A stretch of 14,098 bases of DNA from Euryarchaeota archaeon UBA602 (GCA_002498455.1 DAHO01000011.1:1-14098), one strand, 5' to 3'; positions 1-7,711 are shown, numbered from the stretch's first letter. The notes: generated by a model from the letters alone, not told the origin. Program-made: numbers and translations.

Positions 1-13
1 GCTTTCGAAAATT

Positions 14-32
14 GATTCGGCCAAATCGAATC
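14..32. repeat. Short inverted repeat near left edge
   Basis: GATTCG at 14-19 is the exact reverse complement of CGAATC at 27-32, with a 7-base loop. It lies upstream of the stronger hairpin at 47-65 in the leader of the pilus operon. No gene on either strand could be supported in 1-121. The repeat may be part of a terminator of a gene to the left or may be chance, because GATTCG/CGAATC is a common word in this sequence. Confidence 0.3.
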
Positions 33-46
33 TTTAGCACAACGTT

Positions 47-65
47 AGGGAACCTATGGTTCCCT
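47..65. other. Perfect 8-bp hairpin upstream of pilus operon
   Basis: AGGGAACC (47-54) pairs perfectly with GGTTCCCT (58-65) around a 3-base loop. The palindrome ends 7 bases before a TATA-like box at 73-80. It has no T-run after it on the + strand. It could be an operator for a dimeric regulator of the pilus operon, or the terminator hairpin of a gene lying to the left of the window. The sequence alone does not decide between them. Confidence 0.5.
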
Positions 66-72
66 GCGGAAT

Positions 73-80
73 CTTATAGT
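73..80 (+). promoter_or_regulatory. Candidate TATA box of the pilus operon
   Basis: CTTATAGT resembles an archaeal TATA box. If transcription starts about 27 bases downstream (near 103), the transcript would have a leader of roughly 19 bases that includes the purine-rich AGGGGG at 108-113, a possible ribosome binding site for the ATG at 122. Inferred from sequence only. Confidence 0.35.
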
Positions 81-121
81 GTGCTAGCGGTATCGACCAT
101 CAAGGGCAGGGGGCATCGAGA

Positions 122-1645
122 ATGGCGCGGAAAGGAGACGGTGGCCGGCGACAACGCCAACGCCGCCAACAGGTGCAATACGAGGAACTCGACAAATATC
201 CGGTGATGCCACCCCATGCATTCGCCCGAATTGTGCGTGATTTACGTACTTTGAATATCATTTACCAAGTGATCGAACCGCCGTTGACCAAGAAGGAAGA
301 AGAGGTCCGTTCAGAAATTATGGACATTTTCATTCAAGCATTGACGGCGGATATTGATGAAATTGATGCCAATCCTGAGTTGTATCTTCGGGCGGCGATG
401 GATCAAATCATCAAATCTTATCGTTTGAAGATTAACAAGAAATCCCGTTCCAAGATTTTCTATTACCTCAAGCGCGACCTAATTGGCTATGGAAGAATGG
501 ATGTTCTGATGAACGATGCCAACGTAGAAGACGTCAGTTTGGACGGTACCAACATTCCAATTTTCGCTTATCATCGAAAGTTTGAGTCGGTGGAAACGAC
601 CATCGCATGGCCGGACGATGTGGAATTGGAATCGTATGTAATCAAACTCGCTCAGCGTTGTGGCAAACACATTTCTGTTGCCGAGCCCTTGCTAGATGCA
701 ACATTGATGGATGGTTCCCGAATCGTCATGAAGTTGGGTCGAGAAGTATCGACACGCGGTTCCACATTCTGTATCCGCCGATTCCGTGAAGATCCGTTCA
801 GTCCTTGCGATATCGTTGCTTTCCGTACTATGACCAGCCTGATGGTTGCTTACCTCTGGATTGCTTTCCAGAATGAAATCTCGATGCTGTTCGTCGGTGG
901 TACTGCTTCTGGAAAGACCACGACACTGAACGCGATGTGCCTGTTTATTCCTTGGCAGATGAAGATTGTCAGTATCGAATCGACTCGTGAAGTAAACATC
1001 CCACAACCCAACTGGATTCCCGGTTTGACGCGACAGGGTTTCGGTGGTGAGTCGAGCGAAGGTGAAATCGGTGAGTTCGAGCTGCTTAAAGCCGCATTGC
1101 GAGAGCGACCAGAATACATCATTGTGGGTGAAATTCGTGGTGCTGAAGCCTATGTTCTGTTCCAAGCGATGGCAACAGGACACTGTTCGTACTCGACTGT
1201 CCACGCTGACTCGGTACCCAGCCTCGTCCACCGTTTGGAAAACAAACCGATTGACATTCCACGTGTTCTTCTACCGGCTTTGGAAGCGGTTGCGATTCAG
1301 ATTCAGACTCGAATTAACGGACGACGTGTTCGTCGAACCAAGCAATTGGTCGAAATCGTCGGCGTGGATCCACACAGCCAAGAAGTGATTACGAATGAAG
1401 TATTCAAGTGGGATCCCGCTCGTGACGACTTCGACTTCTCTGGAAAATCCTACGTTCTGGAGAAGATTATGGTCAAGATCAACTTCAGTCAAGAAAAAAT
1501 GCGACAAGAGTTGCGAACTCGTAAGCGAATTCTCGATTGGATGGTTCTGAATGACATTCGGAAATCTGACCAAGTGGCTCAAATCATCACCGAGTACTAT
1601 GTCCGCCCCAACGACGTCTTGGCTCGGGTGGACGGCCTACGCTGA
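122..1645 (+). CDS. Type IV pilus / Tad-like secretion ATPase (FlaI/TadA/VirB11 family)
   Basis: A 507-residue cytoplasmic hexameric ATPase that would power filament assembly at the membrane platform. Seen: a basic N-terminus (residues 1-16), an N-terminal domain to about 230, then the ATPase core with Walker A GGTASGKTT (259-267), Asp box ESTRE (286-290), Walker B IIVGEIRG (333-340) and His box STVHADS (358-364). The length fits archaeal secretion ATPases with an extended N-terminal domain. The C-terminal extension after about 440 is helical and charged. It is followed at once by two platform-protein genes, the usual arrangement of archaeal pilus and Tad loci. No archaellum-specific genes are nearby, so an adhesion or Tad/Epd-like pilus is likelier than an archaellum, but this is inference. 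The ATG at 122 is preceded by AGGGGG, although the spacing is somewhat long. Confidence 0.93.
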   Translation: MARKGDGGRRQRQRRQQVQYEELDKYPVMPPHAFARIVRDLRTLNIIYQVIEPPLTKKEEEVRSEIMDIFIQALTADIDEIDANPELYLRAAMDQIIKSYRLKINKKSRSKIFYYLKRDLIGYGRMDVLMNDANVEDVSLDGTNIPIFAYHRKFESVETTIAWPDDVELESYVIKLAQRCGKHISVAEPLLDATLMDGSRIVMKLGREVSTRGSTFCIRRFREDPFSPCDIVAFRTMTSLMVAYLWIAFQNEISMLFVGGTASGKTTTLNAMCLFIPWQMKIVSIESTREVNIPQPNWIPGLTRQGFGGESSEGEIGEFELLKAALRERPEYIIVGEIRGAEAYVLFQAMATGHCSYSTVHADSVPSLVHRLENKPIDIPRVLLPALEAVAIQIQTRINGRRVRRTKQLVEIVGVDPHSQEVITNEVFKWDPARDDFDFSGKSYVLEKIMVKINFSQEKMRQELRTRKRILDWMVLNDIRKSDQVAQIITEYYVRPNDVLARVDGLR

Positions 1646-1670
1646 TGGTTCAACAAACGGTGATTTACGA

Positions 1671-1675
1671 GAGGG
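1671..1675 (+). promoter_or_regulatory. Ribosome binding site deciding the platform gene start
   Basis: GAGGG lies 5 bases before the ATG at 1681. An in-frame ATG at 1645 overlaps the stop codon of the ATPase gene by one base but has no well-spaced Shine-Dalgarno sequence. The 1681 start is therefore preferred. Confidence 0.6.
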
Positions 1676-1680
1676 TAATT

Positions 1681-2760
1681 ATGGCGAAGAAACAGGAGAC
1701 AGGTCCTCTGTTTGAGGGAATGGTCCTTACAGAATGGCAAAAATTCTCCAATGCCATCTTTGGTGGATTCTATCGCAAGGGTGCGCGAAGTGACAAGGAA
1801 CTGATGAAAACACTCGCTCAGGCAGACATTCGCGTCATGCCGGAAGTCTACAAGGCGACGACGCTAATGTCAACCATCATGACAGCGGTGGGCTGCTTTG
1901 GCTTATTGGCCTTGATTTTCGCCCCAGGGTTTGGAGCTGTCGCCTTCTACGAAAACCAACAAACGGCTGAGAGTGTTGACCCCTGTATTATCTGGGCGTT
2001 CGAGAATAAAGAGTTGGTTGATCCAACACTGGGTTGGTCTAGTGAAGGTTACGATTACGGCGGTTGCCCGTTCTATCAGACCAAGACATTGGGCTTTGCA
2101 GCCAAAGCCATCATTGTCGTTCTATTTGGATTCCTAATGCCCTATGGTGCATTCAAGTATTTCTCCAATACTGCTGAACGAGAAAAGACAGCTCGTGGTG
2201 ATCGTTTGGAGAAGTTCCTACCCTATGCTGCGTCCTACACGGCGGCGATGTCTGCGGCCAATGCAACCCCGATGAAAATTTTCAAATCATTGGCAGCGAA
2301 CGAAGAAATCTATGGTGAGATCGCCTATGATTCAGCGATGATTTACCGTGATATTACTCTCTTGGGAATGGACCTGATCACAGCGATTAAGCACGCTGTA
2401 GATCGGGCAGCATCCCCCTGGGCGACTGAGTTTTTCCAAGGAATGGTCGGCACCCTTTCCAGTGGTGGCAATCTCAAATTGTATTTCTTGAATCGTGCCG
2501 AGCACTACATGCGTGAAAACCGAATTCGCTTGACTGAGTTCCTTGAGACACTGGGACTCATGGCCGAATCCTATGTCGTAGTTGCTGTGGCTATGCCACT
2601 GTTCCTCATCGTGATGCTCGTCATCATGTTCTGGGTATCGGGTGCAGGTAGCCAAATCAGCGAAGGCATGGTGTATGGTATTGTCATGGGTGTACTGCCG
2701 ATGATTCACATCGCCTATTCTGGCTTGGTCTGGTTGATGAGTGAAGAGCAAAAAATGTGA
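1681..2760 (+). CDS. Pilus/secretion platform membrane protein (TadB/FlaJ-like, T2SSF family)
   Basis: A 359-residue polytopic protein, the first of two platform subunits. Seen: hydrophobic segments at about 60-90, 139-161, 297-319 and 328-352. A soluble T2SSF-like helical domain at about 165-295 carries an acidic/basic stretch (EREKTARGDRLEKFLPY) and a GGNL motif. Between the first two membrane segments is a loop of about 48 residues (91-138) with two cysteines (102, 129), probably extracytoplasmic and possibly disulphide linked. The family forms the inner-membrane base that the ATPase acts on. The gene follows the ATPase directly and precedes a second platform gene by 15 bases. The in-frame upstream ATG at 1645 would add 12 residues. 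The family call is firm; the TadB versus TadC label is by gene order only. Confidence 0.85.
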   Translation: MAKKQETGPLFEGMVLTEWQKFSNAIFGGFYRKGARSDKELMKTLAQADIRVMPEVYKATTLMSTIMTAVGCFGLLALIFAPGFGAVAFYENQQTAESVDPCIIWAFENKELVDPTLGWSSEGYDYGGCPFYQTKTLGFAAKAIIVVLFGFLMPYGAFKYFSNTAEREKTARGDRLEKFLPYAASYTAAMSAANATPMKIFKSLAANEEIYGEIAYDSAMIYRDITLLGMDLITAIKHAVDRAASPWATEFFQGMVGTLSSGGNLKLYFLNRAEHYMRENRIRLTEFLETLGLMAESYVVVAVAMPLFLIVMLVIMFWVSGAGSQISEGMVYGIVMGVLPMIHIAYSGLVWLMSEEQKM

Positions 2761-2762
2761 GC

Positions 2763-2769
2763 GGGGGTG
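2763..2769 (+). promoter_or_regulatory. Ribosome binding site of second platform gene
   Basis: GGGGGTG sits 6 bases before the ATG at 2776. A GTG within it (2767) is in frame, but it would be part of the Shine-Dalgarno sequence itself, so the ATG is the better start. Confidence 0.55.
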
Positions 2770-2775
2770 AAAGAA

Positions 2776-4341
2776 ATGGCACGGAAGAAGGAAAAGATTC
2801 GCGTCAATCTTGAACTTCCAAAGGACGATAAAACACAGTCGAATTTTATTGCCATCCTGATGGTCGGATTGATGCTTGGAATCAGTTGTCTTGGATTCTG
2901 GATTACCAATGCAGACTTGGTCTTCAAACCCGCCAACGGCAATCCCATGTTTCTCAATTTGGCTTGTCCAGATTCTTTCGATCCCATGGATCCTTCCGGA
3001 CCGAGCTATTACGACAATCAAACCTGCTTCCTGACCAAGGAGTCTCCGAAAGAAGAAGTTTGGGAAGAGTCTTGGCCACGCGTCAGCCCACCGGGGCTGG
3101 CCAAATCTTTCCAAGTACCGGGCATGAGCAATTCACAACTCATTCAAGATGGACAATTACAGGCTCATCCGTTGCAACCGATGACGGTGACCGTTTCAGC
3201 CGATGCGTATCAAAACTACGAATTCCAAGTGAAGATTTACCATTATCCAATCGGCTCACAGCAGCGAAATGAGATTTTGTCGATGACCTGCTACGCCAAT
3301 GGAGGAGATTGTATGCAATCGATTCCCAATGCGGAACCGGGTGGCGAATACCAATTCTGGTTGATTTTCCCACCACCGCCGGATGCCGATAGTTCAACCA
3401 TCCTCAACAAAGTCGACTTCAAAATTGCAGTCGATTCTTGGGATGGAATTCCTGGAAACATGAACAACAAATCACTTTGGCTTGGGCCGGAAGTGAATCT
3501 GGGCCCGATGAGTCTTCGACCAACCATGTTTGTCAATTTCTTTGGTTTGGGCTTCTTGTTGATGGTCTATCCTGCGGCTCTTTATTCGGATCGACAGATG
3601 CGGAAAATCGAAGCGGTTGAGGATAAATTCCCTGACTTCCTCAGAGACTTGGCCGAGTATTGGAAAGGTGGTCTTTCCATGACCCTTGCAGTCAGGACGC
3701 TGGCCAATTCTGAATATGGTGCATTGAATCCTGAAATTAAGAAAATGTCAGATCAACTGTCTTGGGGAATCGCGTTCGGTGACGTTCTCGAAATGTTTGC
3801 AGAACGAGTTGGGACTCCTCTGGTGCTTCGAGCAGTCAGTTTGGTGACTGAAGCCAACAAGGCTGGAGGTAAAATTTCTGATATTCTGGTCACCGCAGCC
3901 AATGACAGTCGTGAAATCCAATTCTTGAAGGGTGAACGTGCCCGTGCGATTGGTTCCTACATTGCGGTGATTTGGGTATCGTTCATGGTGTTTATCGGCG
4001 TGATTGTCGTTCTATCGAACGTGTTTATTCCCGCGATTGCCAGCAGCAATAGCGGTGGCGAAAGTGAGACTATTGGGAACATGCAAATCAATGCCGTCGA
4101 CCCACTGTTCTTCTTGGTCGTATTCTTTTACGGAGTCAATGCACAAGCCATGGGCAATGGTGCCATGGCTGGAATCATGGCCACTGGACGATTGTCAACG
4201 GGCATGAAGCACGCAGGAATGATGATGATCATCTGTCTGGTTCTGTTCAATATCGCCGCCTTCTCTCCGAGTTTGATCGGTGTTCCTCAATCCGTTGGGT
4301 TAAGCCCTGACATCGGTTTCATTCCGATCACAGGAGGATGA
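2776..4341 (+). CDS. Second platform membrane protein (TadC/FlaJ-like) with large extracytoplasmic domain
   Basis: A 521-residue protein. Seen: a basic N-terminus, a first membrane helix at about 23-45, then about 200 residues (46-248) that are polar, rich in Pro, Asn and aromatic residues, contain four cysteines (64, 84, 172, 179), and read as beta-rich. Next come a second helix (250-270), a cytoplasmic T2SSF-type helical domain (275-390; motif KFPDFLRDLAEYWKGG with MTLAVRTLA) and three more membrane helices (about 393-417, 443-463, 478-497). The T2SSF domain identifies a pilus platform subunit. Family members usually have short loops, so the 200-residue outer domain is unusual and may contact the filament or cell envelope. 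Its end overlaps the next gene by 4 bases (ATGA), indicating translational coupling. Confidence 0.83.
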   Translation: MARKKEKIRVNLELPKDDKTQSNFIAILMVGLMLGISCLGFWITNADLVFKPANGNPMFLNLACPDSFDPMDPSGPSYYDNQTCFLTKESPKEEVWEESWPRVSPPGLAKSFQVPGMSNSQLIQDGQLQAHPLQPMTVTVSADAYQNYEFQVKIYHYPIGSQQRNEILSMTCYANGGDCMQSIPNAEPGGEYQFWLIFPPPPDADSSTILNKVDFKIAVDSWDGIPGNMNNKSLWLGPEVNLGPMSLRPTMFVNFFGLGFLLMVYPAALYSDRQMRKIEAVEDKFPDFLRDLAEYWKGGLSMTLAVRTLANSEYGALNPEIKKMSDQLSWGIAFGDVLEMFAERVGTPLVLRAVSLVTEANKAGGKISDILVTAANDSREIQFLKGERARAIGSYIAVIWVSFMVFIGVIVVLSNVFIPAIASSNSGGESETIGNMQINAVDPLFFLVVFFYGVNAQAMGNGAMAGIMATGRLSTGMKHAGMMMIICLVLFNIAAFSPSLIGVPQSVGLSPDIGFIPITGG

Positions 4342-4805
4342 CGGAATTGCCTCGACGTGACCGAACGGATGAATCAGCTCAGGTTCACATCTTAGAGATG
4401 CTTACCTTGTTCTGGTTGTTTTTCATGACAGCCACCTTCATCTTGCAACTGAAGGTCCCCGATCCGACATCTCCGGCCAGTGATGGTATTCTCGATTTGG
4501 CTGCTGAGGACGCCTATGATAGCCTGGCGGGCGCATCCGCATTGGATGAGGCAAATTACTCGTCAAGGCTTGCTGAAATGCTTGCGACAGAGGATAACGA
4601 TGTGACCTGTCAGACCATGTTGGATACATTGTCGGCTTCGATTCGAGGCAATTGTTGGTTGGCAGTCGATGCCGGTCCTTTGGATTCTCACGGGGCAACA
4701 TCGCTACCGGAGGGGCGTTCATTGACCATCCATCATCTGGTTCATGAGGGCGGCCACGTTTGGACAGTCAGTCTCCAAGTTTGGCATACAGGAGGTGGTG
4801 CGTGA
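4338..4805 (+). CDS. Small pilin-like membrane-anchored protein
   Basis: A protein of 155 residues. The charged N-terminus (PRRDRTDES) is followed by AQVHILE and a single hydrophobic helix (about 21-38), then a soluble extracytoplasmic part with two cysteines (91, 106). This layout matches pilin-like proteins next to tadA/tadC genes in other archaea, in which a class III signal peptide is cut before a Gln and a Glu lies about six residues into the mature chain (here Q15 and E20). It is probably a minor pilin or pseudopilin of this filament. GGAGG (4333-4337) abuts the ATG at 4338, too close for a normal ribosome binding site. An in-frame TTG at 4347 lies 9 bases after it and could be the true start, trimming three residues. 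No close family is recognised beyond this architecture. Confidence 0.72.
   Translation: MTELPRRDRTDESAQVHILEMLTLFWLFFMTATFILQLKVPDPTSPASDGILDLAAEDAYDSLAGASALDEANYSSRLAEMLATEDNDVTCQTMLDTLSASIRGNCWLAVDAGPLDSHGATSLPEGRSLTIHHLVHEGGHVWTVSLQVWHTGGGA
4791..4797 (+). promoter_or_regulatory. Strong ribosome binding site
   Basis: GGAGGTG ends 7 bases before the ATG at 4805, inside the end of the preceding gene. It fixes the start of the second pilin-like gene and rejects an in-frame TTG at 4760, which would give a 158-residue product. Confidence 0.7.
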
Positions 4806-5236
4806 TGCGTCGAATCCTTGCCAAAGATGAAACCGGACAAATGCTATTGATGACGGGGCTGATCCTGATGTTTGCGCTGTTGACCATGTCACTCAATACC
4901 GTTCGAACGGCCAGTTTGGGTGAACCCTACGATGCGCAAGAGGACGCTGTGTTGGATACCAGCGCTGAGACTTTGGCCGCTTGGCAACCTCTGATGGAGA
5001 ATCGTTCTGCAGTGTTGTTTGCGGCAGGGAACAACGAGACGGAATCGGCTCAAGCCGCTGCGGATTCCATTGCGGACGATCTGATGCGTCATGGTGAAGC
5101 CCGGGGCGTTGAAATCATTCTCTCAGATATTTCAGTCACCGGGGATGGCAGTACGCGAGTGGTCACAGCAAGTGCTGGTATCGCCGACAGTCATGCACGA
5201 TTGCAAGTTACTCTAGAAGCGACAATCGACTTCTAA
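4805..5236 (+). CDS. Pilin-like protein with class III-type signal sequence
   Basis: A protein of 143 residues. Its N-terminus, MRRILAKDETGQMLLMTGL, shows a basic leader, a Gly-Gln junction (G11/Q12) and a hydrophobic helix (13-30), the hallmark of a prepilin cut by a type IV prepilin peptidase. The rest is an acidic, Ala-rich soluble domain without cysteines. It resembles the GQ-leader small proteins encoded beside haloarchaeal tadA/tadC loci and bacterial TadE/TadG-type pseudopilins. It overlaps the preceding stop by one base (TGATG), so the two small proteins are probably made together as minor components of one filament. It closes the operon. No prepilin peptidase or abundant major pilin gene is visible in the window. 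An in-frame GTG at 4802 is a possible alternative start. Confidence 0.75.
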   Translation: MRRILAKDETGQMLLMTGLILMFALLTMSLNTVRTASLGEPYDAQEDAVLDTSAETLAAWQPLMENRSAVLFAAGNNETESAQAAADSIADDLMRHGEARGVEIILSDISVTGDGSTRVVTASAGIADSHARLQVTLEATIDF

Positions 5237-5384
5237 TGAAATCAGACATGTCGCATGGGTACCCTCTCATGATTCGCCCATACGAGGGTGTCGCTAGGGC
5301 TAACCTATTACAATCAACATTGTCAATTATTTCCATTGCTGATAATCCTGAATAATCATTGGCTGAGAGTTACTTTGCTTGCCT
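5237..5384. other. Convergent intergenic region with several small inverted repeats
   Basis: Both flanking genes end here. Visible pairings are ATGGG (5255-5259) with CCCAT (5277-5281), ACCCTC (5261-5266) with GAGGGT (5284-5289), which are mutually exclusive because they interleave, then TAGG/CCTA (5295-5298/5304-5307) and ACAAT/ATTGT (5310-5314/5319-5323). No strong GC hairpin followed by a clean T-run is present. It probably serves as a shared termination zone. No coding potential was supported. Confidence 0.4.
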
Positions 5385-7679
5385 TTAAGGAACATCAAGA
5401 TAGTTCGGGATGCCATCTCCATCATTATCACCTTCCCCTTCAAGGGCGTCGGGAAAACCGTCCCCATCGCTATCCAAATCAAGGAAATTGGGAATGCCAT
5501 CTCCATCACTATCAACAACCCCCTCAGTAATGTCAAGAATTCCGTCCCCATCACTGTCTAGATCGAGGTGATTTGGAATGCCATCTCCGTCTGGATCAGC
5601 ATCTCCTTCATCAGCATTGGAAATTTCATCACCATCGTTGTCATAGTCTTCGGTTTCATCCAATAACCCATCTCCATCAGAATCAAAGCTCGCAGAACAA
5701 TATTTGAGAGATATGTAATCCACCATCGTATCGTCTTGGATCATAAAATCAAGGAATCCTTGTTCATTCATCTCTTGAATGATGCTGAATGTACCCCCGT
5801 TGAGAGAGGTTGGTGAATCAAAGTCATGACCAGCGGCATGCAAGTGGCTCAAATGGAGCGAGATTGTCATTCCACCTGCCTGATTAATCATATAGGTGTA
5901 TGCAGTGTAATCATAGCCAACGAAATGTGATTGAGTTCCGAAATTGCTGTCGAGTGGAGTAGGAGCATTCTCATCCCAGTAATCTCCTCCTGAACCAGTA
6001 GTTGAATCATAGGTGAGTGTATCTGTATTATGGTACGGATATGCAATGGGATTGGCTAATTCTTGAGAAAAGCCTAGATGAATGCTGTCTGTAGAAAGAA
6101 TACCCCCCCCTACGAAGGAGATATGAAAATCGAGGCGGGCGTCAATAATGTTATCTGGGAGATCTATGAAACTGGTCATCACAAATGTGTCAGACTTGTA
6201 ATTATCGAATTTGCCCAACGTCGCCCATCCATCACCATAGTGATTCCAACTACTCCAACCATCACCTCCTCGAGCAATGGAGGTGATTTGATGGTCTAAG
6301 ATTCCAATCAAGGAATTACGTGGCTCACCGGGGTCGTCAGCTTGAGAGAGATCAAACCCATCGGGTATACCGTGAATGACCTCAGTAACACTTCCCAAAT
6401 CATAGTCTGGGGAGGTTTCATCTTCCCATTCCTCGCAGGGCATGGGAAGTGTGTCTGGCTCCCAAATTATCGTAGAAGACATATCATAGCAGAGTACTAA
6501 AGCCAAGTAATCGACATTCTGACCGTTTCCTAACACGACATCTAGATAGCCAAGATCATTTATCGATTGAAGTAAATTCTCGCTTCCTGCCACGACTGAA
6601 GACAAACTTCCGGATGCTGAGATAGGAAGCGTATCAAGATGCAATGTTGATGTGATTCCGTTTGCAGTATCGGCACCACTTGCAACTCCAATCTGCCAAT
6701 TCGAGTACAATGTTGCATCATCTGAGAAAAGTAGTGTAAGTGCATCTGCGTTTGGAATCATGGACGACACTGTCCTTGTTTTGACTGTGAGTTGAGCGTC
6801 AACTATTGTGTAGCCGAAACTGTGTATGTATTCGAATCTGTGCGCGAATTTTGCTTCATTTGAATCATCATCGGTTGCCTTGATTGGTTGTGCAAATGCT
6901 TCGAGGTTTGCTGGAACTATCAACGCTGGGTCGTACGAATTCGCATTCCAAGAATCGGGTGCTCCGGCAAGGAAACTATACTGTTGTTGTGGGGCGGGGC
7001 ATGTGAATACTCCCGGGCTTGGTGGAACTGGAACTGGGGATGTTCCTCTTGTACAAATTTCAAGGAGAATATAATCAACTTCTTGGCCTGATGAAACAAT
7101 GACATCAAGATAACCGAGTTGTTGAATAGCTGGGATTAAATTGAATCCCCCAACTGGTGAGGAGGATAAATCATCAGAACCACCACTGTATGGTAATGTA
7201 TCAAGATGTAACACACTTTCCAGCCCAGGGAGTGTGTCAGCGGCGGGACCTATGTCAATTAACCAACTAGGTTGTTGCAAGAGATGCTCGTGGAAAACCA
7301 GTTTTACCTGATCCGAATTGGTTGGATCCTTTCCAAATGAACGTGTTTTGATAATGAGTTGTGCATCCTCAATTGGGTTTGGACCAGCATTTAGGTACTC
7401 GTAGTGGTGTGCGACCTCTCCATTTGCTTGACTATCGGTTCCTTTTGTATTAGGGAATAGTTGTTGCAATGTGAATGGAATGTAAGGCGCCGGAGATTCT
7501 GGAATACTCAAATCCCAGCTGTCATCTGTTCCAAGAATAAAGGTGGTAATGACCATGTTATCATCGCAGTCAAAACTTCCAACCCTAGGAGAGGTAGTGT
7601 CTCGATTTGGCCCGCCATCGAGGCACCCAGCGAGTGCTGATGATATCATTATGGCCACAATAAAAAATGATTTTTTCAT
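5385..7679 (-). CDS. Secreted lipoprotein with three Cys-bracketed repeat domains and C-terminal thrombospondin type 3 repeats
   Basis: A 764-residue protein, almost certainly displayed outside the cell. Seen: a signal peptide (1-18) with lipobox LAGC, so Cys19 would be the lipid-anchored residue. Three homologous domains follow, each starting and ending with a cysteine: 38-209, 227-397 and 415-661. Each ends in a version of LGYLDVxxxxGQxVDYxxLxxC. The third is longer and more divergent. The C-terminus (666-764) has seven DxDGDG-type calcium-binding units in a roughly 29-residue period. Ligand and role are unknown; adhesion or carbohydrate/particle binding is plausible for this architecture. 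There is no C-terminal membrane anchor, so lipid attachment is the only visible tether. The coding sequence is more AT-rich than the metabolic genes to the right. The ATG lacks a Shine-Dalgarno sequence but has an AT-rich box about 27 bases upstream. Confidence 0.88.
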   Translation of the reverse strand: MKKSFFIVAIMISSALAGCLDGGPNRDTTSPRVGSFDCDDNMVITTFILGTDDSWDLSIPESPAPYIPFTLQQLFPNTKGTDSQANGEVAHHYEYLNAGPNPIEDAQLIIKTRSFGKDPTNSDQVKLVFHEHLLQQPSWLIDIGPAADTLPGLESVLHLDTLPYSGGSDDLSSSPVGGFNLIPAIQQLGYLDVIVSSGQEVDYILLEICTRGTSPVPVPPSPGVFTCPAPQQQYSFLAGAPDSWNANSYDPALIVPANLEAFAQPIKATDDDSNEAKFAHRFEYIHSFGYTIVDAQLTVKTRTVSSMIPNADALTLLFSDDATLYSNWQIGVASGADTANGITSTLHLDTLPISASGSLSSVVAGSENLLQSINDLGYLDVVLGNGQNVDYLALVLCYDMSSTIIWEPDTLPMPCEEWEDETSPDYDLGSVTEVIHGIPDGFDLSQADDPGEPRNSLIGILDHQITSIARGGDGWSSWNHYGDGWATLGKFDNYKSDTFVMTSFIDLPDNIIDARLDFHISFVGGGILSTDSIHLGFSQELANPIAYPYHNTDTLTYDSTTGSGGDYWDENAPTPLDSNFGTQSHFVGYDYTAYTYMINQAGGMTISLHLSHLHAAGHDFDSPTSLNGGTFSIIQEMNEQGFLDFMIQDDTMVDYISLKYCSASFDSDGDGLLDETEDYDNDGDEISNADEGDADPDGDGIPNHLDLDSDGDGILDITEGVVDSDGDGIPNFLDLDSDGDGFPDALEGEGDNDGDGIPNYLDVP
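5388..5684 (-). repeat. Tandem calcium-binding (TSP3-type) repeat coding region
   Basis: The last 99 codons encode repeated DxDGDGIPN and DSDGDGxxD units (for example DPDGDGIPN, DSDGDGILD, DSDGDGIPN, DSDGDGFPD, DNDGDGIPN). At DNA level the + strand shows near-copies of GGAATGCCATCTCC starting near 5492 and 5577, and a one-base variant near 5408. The acidic loops fit thrombospondin type 3 calcium sites. The near-identity of the DNA copies suggests recent duplication and potential for repeat-number change. Confidence 0.85.
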
Positions 7680-7702
7680 AACACAATGGAGAGCAAGAAA
7701 CC

Positions 7703-7711
7703 ATTTTTAGG
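7703..7711 (-). promoter_or_regulatory. Candidate TATA box of lipoprotein gene (leaderless)
   Basis: On the - strand CCTAAAAAT lies at -32 to -24 relative to the ATG at 7679. There is no Shine-Dalgarno sequence between them. This spacing fits an archaeal promoter whose transcript starts at or next to the start codon. Inferred. Confidence 0.4.

Noticed and set aside
12..206. 64-codon open frame over the leader and start of the ATPase gene
   Set aside because: It overlaps the ATPase gene in another frame, spans the hairpin and the TATA-like box, and its product has no recognisable pattern.
692..1231. Antisense frame of 179 codons inside the ATPase gene
   Set aside because: The sense frame has all Walker, Asp and His box motifs; the antisense product shows no family features.
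2332..3114. Long antisense open frame (260 codons) across the two platform genes
   Set aside because: It is a mirror of strongly supported coding sequence, the product is His/Gln-rich without domain features, and it has no ribosome binding site in a sensible place.
122..4341. Archaellum (fla/arl) cluster
   Set aside because: The ATPase is followed by two FlaJ-like proteins and pilin-like genes, with no FlaH, FlaG/F or archaellin gene visible, so a Tad/Epd-like pilus fits better.
5385..5690. Possible CRISPR-like or minisatellite array
   Set aside because: The repeats stay in frame and encode DxDGDG calcium motifs; there are no unique spacers of uniform length.
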